Positions 7,185 through 12,333 of a stretch of DNA of 12,333 nt are shown piece after piece (within the stretch, counting starts at the first letter, position 1; each line of letters starts with the position of its first letter). The notes beneath the pieces are model-generated. The model worked only from the letters and a program-made list of their open reading frames with translations. It was not told where the DNA came from and did not search any database. The position numbers were made by a program, and so were the translations under genes. The DNA is taken from NCBI GenBank assembly GCA_902797565.1, contig CADBTO010000067.1, forward strand, positions 1 to 12,333, given 5' to 3'. The DNA comes from an uncultured Lachnospiraceae bacterium. Lineage in GTDB: Bacteria > Bacillota > Clostridia > Lachnospirales > Lachnospiraceae.

Positions 7185-7214
7185 CGGGCTTTGTGCATCA
7201 TCGCGCAGAGCCCG
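7185..7214. terminator. Probable bidirectional terminator hairpin between convergent genes
   Basis: A 12-position stem (7185-7196 with 7203-7214, core CGGGCT/AGCCCG, two G-T pairs) has a 6-base loop. On the plus strand it is followed by TTTCTG, on the minus strand by a TATTTTGAT stretch, so neither U-tract is strong. The stop of the minus-strand unknown gene (7198-7200) falls in the loop, so one arm is coding sequence. It is the best candidate for ending both the diguanylate cyclase and the cyclase/TIR transcripts. Confidence 0.55.
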
Positions 7215-8238
7215 TTTCTGCCTCTTCGTCCACTTCATATGTCCGGTGGAAAATATTCCGCTGAATAATATAGATATCCGTCGGGTCATCCATACGGATC
7301 GCCATAAAGTCCCCCTTTTTCCCCAGAAAATATTTGTCCGGATCATATACCGGGTAGACCTTCGTTCTCCGTTCCAGCTCCTTCGCATAAATCCCTGCGT
7401 CCCGCCTGGGATAACAGATATGCGCAACCTCGTCTATATCAATATATTCCCCCGTCGAGACCACTTCGATTTCCGGCAGGAAAACGGTCATCTGTGAAAA
7501 TATATCCAGCGGCTCCTCGCTCGCCTCATAAGACGCTTCAAACTTTGAACGGGCAATATGGTAGACTTCACCCTGCGTCCCGATCATAATATACAAGTCC
7601 TGTGCAGCAGCAATCTCACTTCCGGATTCATTTTCCAGCGTGCGAAGCCGAAACAGCTGCCCTTCTTCCACAACATCTGTAGAACGTACATACGACCAGG
7701 TAATATGTCTTTTTCTGAATTTCGACATTCTCTTTATGTCTTCCAGATGTCTTTTTCCGTACTCCCCAGCTATAACACTATCGCAATCCTGGAAATACTC
7801 CACCACCTTTTCCCGGAAATAATCTGCCAGATCAGCAAGGCCGGCCTCTTCCATCCGCACCCAGAGAATCGCCGTTGAAACCTTCGCCAGAGCCTTGAAA
7901 GAATCCCCCTTTACCAGGGCAGCATCAGAAAAGACGGCATTCAAAAATTCCAGCGCCCGGACATGGGAATCCTCACTGAAAAATAACGCCCGTACTTCCT
8001 CATGCTCCCGCCAGATCATCAGTACATACCGGTATTTTTCAGGGTCCAGGAAACCAAGTTTTTCGCGCAGTGCTGGCAAATCCTCGCCCAGCTCCTCTAG
8101 CTGGCTTTCCCTGGCTCCTTTTCCCAGCATCGCGACCAGGACACCCTCCCCGTCATACAAATCATACTTCGTATCCTTCGGAAGAAACTCTGTTTCCGGC
8201 ATGTTTTCCTGTTTCGTAAACAAATCTTTTTTATCCAT
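7198..8238 (-). CDS. Conserved-looking protein of unknown function, third gene of the TIR–cyclase run
   Basis: About 346 residues from the ATG at 8238; ATG ATG occurs at 8241-8236, and AAGGG six bases before the second ATG favours it. I do not recognise the family for most of its length. Residues about 1-190 look alpha-helical and acidic, with a leucine-rich stretch near 45-65 and an aromatic segment YRYVLMIWREHEEVRALFF. The middle part (190-290) looks beta-rich and includes YIMIGTQGEVYHIARSKFE. The last 70 residues read KVYPVYDPDKYFLGKKGDF, MAIRMDDPTDIYIIQRNIF and HRTYEV, which resembles the PGDYG-type fold (a GDY/GDF turn, then a Y.....IF..TYE ending); this is inference. There is no signal peptide or membrane span. 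It starts 11 bases after the cyclase stop, so it is very likely co-translated with the cyclase and may be its regulator, target or effector. Confidence 0.85.
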   Translation of the reverse strand: MDKKDLFTKQENMPETEFLPKDTKYDLYDGEGVLVAMLGKGARESQLEELGEDLPALREKLGFLDPEKYRYVLMIWREHEEVRALFFSEDSHVRALEFLNAVFSDAALVKGDSFKALAKVSTAILWVRMEEAGLADLADYFREKVVEYFQDCDSVIAGEYGKRHLEDIKRMSKFRKRHITWSYVRSTDVVEEGQLFRLRTLENESGSEIAAAQDLYIMIGTQGEVYHIARSKFEASYEASEEPLDIFSQMTVFLPEIEVVSTGEYIDIDEVAHICYPRRDAGIYAKELERRTKVYPVYDPDKYFLGKKGDFMAIRMDDPTDIYIIQRNIFHRTYEVDEEAETGSAR

Positions 8239-8249
8239 CATCCACCCTT

Positions 8250-9731
8250 TTACAAGCCTTTTAGATCTCCCATCGGAGAAGTGAGACGAAGCATCCGGAT
8301 ATTTTTGTCCGCTTCCAGAACTTTCGCATACACGCCATCCATTACCACAATCCCGTCATACAAAACCGAAAGCTTGACATTCATCAGCTCCGGCAGCTCG
8401 TCTGCCTGCTCCATCGGAACAGAAACAAGAATCCGTCTTTTCGAAAGTTTCTGAATTTCCGCAAGGATAAAAAATTCACGGACTGCTTTCTCATCGAGCG
8501 GATGCAGCTGCAGCCGGAATCCGGTTTCGGGTGCAATAAAATCATCCTCTTCCTCAAACGAATGATCCAGTTCCAGCGTATAAATCCCTTCGATCCCATC
8601 CACCTCACGGACAATGACCGGATCCTGCAGCCCCTTCACCATGACCTCAACCTCGCGCCGCACAAACACGACGGATTTCGCATGCTTGATCATCGCGTCG
8701 GAAACCAGAATCTGCCCGCCAACACTGCAGCTCTCGATCCGGGAACACACATTCACTGCGCTTCCAATTACATTGTAACGCATCATCTTTTCCGAACCAA
8801 CATTTCCCACAAAAACGTCGCCCCGGTGCAATCCGATCCCCATCTCGATTTCAGGAATCTGGTGCTCCTTACAGTATTGATTGACATCCACCATCTCGTT
8901 TTGCATACTGATTGCAGCAGCAATCGCATCGTCAGACTGTGATACGCTTTCAATCGGTGCGCCAAAAACTGCCAGCAGCCCGTCCCCAAGGAACTCAATG
9001 ATCGTACCATGATAAATCGAAATTGCTTCGATCATTTTTCCGAAAAATACATTCAGAAGAGACGTCACCTGTTCGGCATCCAGCCGTTCCGATAATGCCG
9101 TAAAATTCCGAAGATCGCACATCAGAACGCAGATTTCCCGCTTTTTCCCACCCAGAGATGCACCCTCCGGATGCTCCAGAATTTCACTCACCACATCTTC
9201 CGAAAAATACCGCCCGAAAACTTTCTTAAGCAGTTCATTCCGGACTTCCAGCTGTTTGTTCAGCTGGTAAATCTCCCTGGCACTGCGTAATTCCGCAAGC
9301 TGTTTCTGGATCTCCCTCTGGTACACCCGTGTGTTCTCATACTGGTAGCCGGTATTCTCAATCCGCAGAACATCCGAATCCGAAAGGACTTTCTGTACAA
9401 CAATCATCGCCCCATTCCGGAAATAATCTTCATCCAGCTTGTCTGCCCGTTCTGAAACAGAAAAAGCGATGGGCACACCCGCCAGTTTTTTATTCTTCCG
9501 TAAAATCGATACCGGTGCGAAATCCACCTGCCTGGCATAATCATAGTCCATCACGACCATCGCTGGCGGCGGTGTCACGAATTCCTCGGAATCAATATCC
9601 TGTATCGCCTTTTCAAAGGATTGTGAGGTCAGCAAACAGATACAGCGCATGCTTCCAGACGCGTTAATTCTCCGCTGATTTGCGATCATTGTCCTCCTGT
9701 CATTCCCCAAGACCCATACCGCTATCTCCAC
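8250..9731 (-). CDS. Class III nucleotide cyclase with receiver-like N-terminal domain
   Basis: A 493-residue soluble protein. Residues 1-130 resemble a response-regulator receiver (N10-D11 after strand 1, D62 in VVMDYDY, S91, K114 in RNGAMIVVQK), possibly degenerate. A coiled coil (about 137-185) leads into a class III cyclase domain (about 196-385). Both metal-binding aspartates (D206 in CDLRNF, D250 in FLGDG) and the transition-state N327 and R331 (AVNVCSR) are present, so it should cyclise a nucleoside triphosphate. The base-specifying positions are E246, where adenylate cyclases have Lys and guanylate cyclases Glu, and N320, where they have Asp/Thr and Cys, so the product cannot be named. 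Residues 400-493 form a further, probably beta-rich domain, vaguely PilZ-like but without the RxxxR and DxSxxG motifs. The start is GTG at 9731 with GAGGAGG seven bases upstream; it lies 41 bp after the TIR gene. Confidence 0.93.
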   Translation of the reverse strand: MEIAVWVLGNDRRTMIANQRRINASGSMRCICLLTSQSFEKAIQDIDSEEFVTPPPAMVVMDYDYARQVDFAPVSILRKNKKLAGVPIAFSVSERADKLDEDYFRNGAMIVVQKVLSDSDVLRIENTGYQYENTRVYQREIQKQLAELRSAREIYQLNKQLEVRNELLKKVFGRYFSEDVVSEILEHPEGASLGGKKREICVLMCDLRNFTALSERLDAEQVTSLLNVFFGKMIEAISIYHGTIIEFLGDGLLAVFGAPIESVSQSDDAIAAAISMQNEMVDVNQYCKEHQIPEIEMGIGLHRGDVFVGNVGSEKMMRYNVIGSAVNVCSRIESCSVGGQILVSDAMIKHAKSVVFVRREVEVMVKGLQDPVIVREVDGIEGIYTLELDHSFEEEDDFIAPETGFRLQLHPLDEKAVREFFILAEIQKLSKRRILVSVPMEQADELPELMNVKLSVLYDGIVVMDGVYAKVLEADKNIRMLRLTSPMGDLKGL

Positions 9732-9772
9732 AGCGCTCCCTCCTCAATCTCCTGTTTCACCCTTTCTTCCCG

Positions 9773-10759
9773 TCAGCCTAATCCCATATCCCGGAATTCC
9801 TTGATTACTCGTTTTGGGATTCCCAATTCCTTCTCCAATGCCTCAATCGAACGTGCGCCATGTTCCCGGATATAGTTTTTGATGGTTCGAAAATCATCAT
9901 AATCCTCTTTTCCGCATTTCGTACAGCGAAACACGCCCCCCTGCATATTCCGCATAAACCCGCCGCACTTCACGCATAGCGTTGGCACACGGTTATGGGA
10001 CATCGGATCCCGCCGTTTCATGCCTCTCGCTGGATTTGCGCCGACCGGCCCGTCATAGACGTCTTTTGCCAGAGCCTGCACCTCGCGCACAGGAATCCGC
10101 GTCGTATTCTGCCCCACTTTGGTTCCCGTTTTCCTGACACCGGCCTGTGTTGTCTGCTTCGCCTGCCCCCGCTTCTGTGTGCTGCCGGCCGTGCGCCCTT
10201 TCACAGAAGCCGTACCTCTTCCATAAGCACGCATGACAGATTCCGCAGCACTCGCTCTTGCGGCCAGTTCCGAACTTTCCTCGATACTGATTTGTGCTTC
10301 TTCAACTTCTGTATATGTGTTCTGGTTATCTAAAGTACTAAGATCATAGATTGAAAACGGTGCCAGCTTTCCGCGCAATTCTGCCAGACTTGCTTCAGAA
10401 TTTTCCACATAGGGAATCATCTGAACGTTATTCAGATAAAACCGGAATGTATCCTTCATCGGCACATCGTCAATCAGCAGCGGGATAATCTCCCGATCCA
10501 AAGACAATGCGCTGTCAATTTCTTTTTCTACCCAGATCGAATTCTGCGAATTTTCGGATATAACAACCAAAAAAATCGAGCAACCCCGTATCGCACCATA
10601 AATCTCTTTTGCATAACTCGAACCAGCCGGTATCATCTCCGGTGCCTTCCAGTAGGCAACACCAATCGAATCCAAATACTGGACCAGCCAATCCGTGAAC
10701 CAATAATCTTTGGAGCTGTAACTGATGAATACATATGGTTGTGTCCTCGACAACTCCAT
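9773..10759 (-). CDS. TIR-domain protein with basic linker and C-terminal zinc ribbon/helical domain
   Basis: About 328 residues. Residues 6-135 are a TIR domain: YVFISYSSKD, the AYWKAPEMIPAGSSY loop seen in many bacterial TIRs, IFLVVISENSQNS, and WVEKEIDSAL, which matches the WVHKEI motif of SARM1 with its catalytic Glu, so NAD-cleaving activity is possible. Residues 155-235 are low-complexity, rich in Ala, Thr, Gly, Lys and Arg, and probably disordered. Residues 262-284 are a zinc ribbon (CVKC ... CTKC), followed by DYDDFRTIKNYIREHG and a helix-turn-helix-like ending (IEALEKELGIPKRVIKEF) that resembles the tail of YvyF-type flagellar-operon proteins. No cyclic-nucleotide-binding, SLOG or transmembrane domain is seen. 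Start: GTG 10762, ATG 10759 and TTG 10753 are all in frame; AAGGGGGTGAT overlaps the first two, so TTG 10753 has the best spacing. ATG is chosen by convention. Confidence 0.9.
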   Translation of the reverse strand: MELSRTQPYVFISYSSKDYWFTDWLVQYLDSIGVAYWKAPEMIPAGSSYAKEIYGAIRGCSIFLVVISENSQNSIWVEKEIDSALSLDREIIPLLIDDVPMKDTFRFYLNNVQMIPYVENSEASLAELRGKLAPFSIYDLSTLDNQNTYTEVEEAQISIEESSELAARASAAESVMRAYGRGTASVKGRTAGSTQKRGQAKQTTQAGVRKTGTKVGQNTTRIPVREVQALAKDVYDGPVGANPARGMKRRDPMSHNRVPTLCVKCGGFMRNMQGGVFRCTKCGKEDYDDFRTIKNYIREHGARSIEALEKELGIPKRVIKEFRDMGLG

Positions 10760-10784
10760 CACCCCCTTTTCCCTTTATGAAAAG

Positions 10785-10858
10785 CTGCTGGCCTTCTGTG
10801 CCAACTGTGCCAACTGTGTCAACTGTGCCAACTGTGCCACCTTTCAGCCCCCCAGCAG
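10785..10858 (-). terminator. Weak long-loop hairpin around the 9-bp repeat (possible attenuator)
   Basis: On the minus strand CTGCTGG (10858-10852, inside the end of mntP) can pair with CCAGCAG (10791-10785), which is followed by CTTTTC. The stem is only 7 bp and the loop of about 60 bases holds the 9-bp repeat. It might reduce read-through from tyrS-mntP into the TIR gene. This is a low-confidence call, listed because no better terminator exists in this gap. Confidence 0.2.
10797..10841 (-). repeat. 9-bp tandem repeat between mntP and the TIR gene
   Basis: Five head-to-tail copies on the minus strand of GTTGGCACA, with copy 1 reading GGTGGCACA and copy 3 reading GTTGACACA. The array starts three bases after the mntP stop and ends 35 bases before the TIR start region. 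Each unit has a TTGGCA (or in copy 3 a canonical TTGACA) box, so the array offers several overlapping -35-like elements; a matching -10 is poor (CATAAA at about 10779-10774, spacing 19 from the last box). Confidence 0.85.
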
Positions 10859-11446
10859 TCCCTGGACCAGGATCCGCACACCGATGAGCACCAGGATCAC
10901 GCCTCCGACCAGCTGCGCGTGAACCTCATATCGCCTGCCAAACAGGTTGCCCACATAAACCCCCGCAACGCTCAGACAGAACGTCGTCACGCCAATGATC
11001 GCGATTGCCAGATAAATCCGGACCTGCTGAAAAGAAAATGTGACTCCCACAGCAAGGGCATCAATACTGGTTGCTATTGCAAGGATGAACAATTCGGTCA
11101 ACCGAAGTGTTTGATCACGTTTCCCGCTATCCTGTTTTTCACCTTCCGGATCTTCTTTCCCATCTTCTTTCCGCATTTCCCATGCTTCAAAGATCATCTT
11201 CCCGCCAATATATCCGAGCAGGATAAATGCGATGAAATGGTCAATGCTGTCAATATATTTTGCAAATGTCAGGCCCAGATTCCAGCCAATCCACGGCATC
11301 AGCGCCTGGAAGCCGCCGAAAAACAAAGCAATCAGAAAACATTGGCGCAGGTTTACCCTGCGCATGGAAAGCCCTTTGCCAACAGAAACAGCAAACGCAT
11401 CCATGGATAATCCTACGCCAATCAAAAAGAACTCTATAATTCCCAT
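10844..11446 (-). CDS. mntP: Manganese efflux pump MntP
   Basis: A 200-residue integral membrane protein of the MntP (YebN) family, which exports Mn(II) and protects against manganese excess. Six membrane segments fall into two homologous halves: the first half has the signature GLSMDAFAVSVGKG near residue 13, the second the matching ATSIDALAVGVTFS near residue 125, both with the conserved Asp. Between the third and fourth segments lies a charged cytoplasmic loop of about 25 residues (rich in Lys, Glu and Asp), which accounts for the slightly greater length than the usual 180-190. The ATG at 11446-11444 directly abuts the tyrS TAA, with no clear Shine-Dalgarno sequence in the last tyrS codons, so translation probably depends on reinitiation after tyrS. 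There is no room for the yybP-ykoY manganese riboswitch that often precedes mntP. Confidence 0.95.
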   Translation of the reverse strand: MGIIEFFLIGVGLSMDAFAVSVGKGLSMRRVNLRQCFLIALFFGGFQALMPWIGWNLGLTFAKYIDSIDHFIAFILLGYIGGKMIFEAWEMRKEDGKEDPEGEKQDSGKRDQTLRLTELFILAIATSIDALAVGVTFSFQQVRIYLAIAIIGVTTFCLSVAGVYVGNLFGRRYEVHAQLVGGVILVLIGVRILVQGLLGG

Positions 11447-12333
11447 TTATACCACAACTTTGCAAAACTTCTTCTTTCCCTTACGGAGCACGAACTCTGC
11501 CGTAAAATCCTCCGGAGAATAAGCCGTATGGATGTCTGTGACTTTCTCGCCATTGACGGTAACGCCGCCCTGCTCCACTGCCCGGCGCGCCTCACTGCGG
11601 GTCGCTGTCAGCCCGGAAGCAACCAGCACGCCTAAAATATCGATCTTGCCATCACGGAACGCTGATTCTTCGATCTTTTTCTCCGGCATATTTTCAGCAG
11701 AACCTGTGGAAAACAGTGCTTTCGAAGCATCCCTTGCCTTCTTCGCCTCCTCGTCCCCGTGTACCAGGGCTGTCAGCTCATACGCAAGAATATCCTTTGC
11801 ATCGTTCAGCTTCTCCCCTTCCCACTGGTCCATTTCGTCGATCTGTTCCAGCGGCAGGAACGTCAGCATCCGGATGCACCGGAGCACGTCCGCATCGCCC
11901 ACATTCCGCCAGTACTGGTAAAACTCAAACGGAGAAGTCTTGTTTGGATCCAACCAGACGGCTCCAGAAGCCGTCTTCCCCATCTTCTTCCCTTCGGAAT
12001 TAAGGAGCAGCGTGATCGTCATCGCATAGGCGTCCTCGCCCTTCTTCCTGCGAATGAGTTCTGTCCCGGCCAACATATTGCTCCACTGGTCGTCGCCGCC
12101 GAACTCCATATTACAGCCATAGTTCTCATACAGGTAATAAAAATCATATGCCTGCATGATCATATAATTGAACTCCAGGAATGACAATCCCCGCTCCATC
12201 CGCTGCTTATAGCATTCTGCTGCCAGCATCCGGTTCACGGAAAAATGCGGGCCAACCTCGCGAAGCACCTGGATATAATTCAAATCCAGCAGCCAGTCCG
12301 CATTGTTGACCATCAATGCCTTTCCATCCGAAA
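11447..12333 (-). CDS. tyrS: Tyrosyl-tRNA synthetase, N-terminal part outside the window
   Basis: The frame is open to the right edge (SDGKALMVNNADWL at the border), so the gene starts outside; about 295 residues are visible, of a usual 400-420. This is the bacterial TyrRS: LREVGPHFSVNRM, the tyrosine/ATP site region MQAYDFYYLYENYGC, FGGDDQWSNM, the KMSKS-loop variant KMGKT followed by SGAVWLDP, the helical anticodon region, and a C-terminal S4 RNA-binding domain (about the last 65 residues, LVASGLTATRSEARRAVEQGG). The HIGH motif lies outside. The TTG at 12316 and ATG at 12313 are internal codons, not starts. It charges tRNA-Tyr. The TAA stop is immediately followed by the mntP ATG. A T-box leader, frequent for tyrS in Firmicutes, would be outside the window. 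Confidence 0.97.
   Translation of the reverse strand, partial: SDGKALMVNNADWLLDLNYIQVLREVGPHFSVNRMLAAECYKQRMERGLSFLEFNYMIMQAYDFYYLYENYGCNMEFGGDDQWSNMLAGTELIRRKKGEDAYAMTITLLLNSEGKKMGKTASGAVWLDPNKTSPFEFYQYWRNVGDADVLRCIRMLTFLPLEQIDEMDQWEGEKLNDAKDILAYELTALVHGDEEAKKARDASKALFSTGSAENMPEKKIEESAFRDGKIDILGVLVASGLTATRSEARRAVEQGGVTVNGEKVTDIHTAYSPEDFTAEFVLRKGKKKFCKVVV

Noticed and set aside
7198..10759. Calling the locus a Pycsar or CBASS system outright
   Set aside because: No cyclic-nucleotide-binding domain in the TIR protein, no CD-NTase, and no Cap-type accessory genes; only the pairing of a cyclase and a TIR protein is seen.
10797..10841. CRISPR-like or attachment-site array
   Set aside because: The units are 9 bp with no spacers, no cas genes or integrase are present, and flanking genes are intact.
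10725..10922. Plus-strand open frame encoding a repeated Cys-Ala-Asn pattern
   Set aside because: The repeated CAN/CVN residues are only the translation of the 9-bp tandem repeat; the frame overlaps both TIR and mntP genes in antisense and lacks a ribosome binding site.

Overview
The window looks like chromosomal DNA of a Gram-positive anaerobe of the class Clostridia, most plausibly Lachnospiraceae. This is inferred from the linkage metG – tatD-type nuclease – rsmA, strong AGGAGG-like ribosome binding sites, roughly balanced base composition and the protein families present; no rRNA or other direct taxonomic marker is here. Coding density is high and no intergenic gap exceeds about 100 bp. 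I see no tRNA, rRNA, CRISPR array, insertion sequence, integrase or phage gene.

Layout, left to right. (1) 1-328, plus strand: the 3' end of a PPK2-family polyphosphate kinase/phosphotransferase, converging on the next unit at a strong bidirectional terminator (375-404). (2) 403-5951, minus strand: a seven-gene run reading MBL-fold hydrolase, 65-residue small protein, zinc-ribbon protein, metG, TatD-family nuclease, rsmA, GIY-YIG protein. Gaps are short (-4 to about 32 bp), so most or all of it is probably one operon combining translation/RNA-maturation housekeeping with less studied genes. (3) 5952-6042: a divergent intergenic region with a good sigma-A promoter and an inverted repeat, driving (4) a GAF-GGDEF diguanylate cyclase (6043-7128, plus strand). 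(5) 7198-12333, minus strand: tyrS (5' end outside the window), mntP, a TIR-domain protein with a zinc-ribbon/helical tail, a class III nucleotide cyclase with a receiver-like N-terminus, and an unrecognised 346-residue protein. This run converges on the diguanylate cyclase at a hairpin (7185-7214).

The most interesting part is 7.2-10.8 kb: a TIR protein with the NADase-type WVxKEI glutamate motif, a class III cyclase whose base-specifying residues are neither the usual adenylate nor the usual guanylate pair, and an unknown third protein, tightly spaced on one strand. It lies beside a c-di-GMP synthase, and an MBL-fold enzyme that could be a phosphodiesterase is divergent from that synthase. 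This could be a nucleotide second-messenger module, possibly defensive by analogy to cyclase-TIR systems, but no cyclic-nucleotide-binding domain is recognisable in the TIR protein. A conserved signalling locus without a defence role is at least as likely. Other unusual points are a 27-bp tandem repeat carrying the ribosome binding site at the rsmA/GIY-YIG junction, a 9-bp tandem repeat with TTGACA/TTGGCA boxes ahead of the TIR gene, and mntP starting directly at the tyrS stop with no room for a manganese riboswitch.
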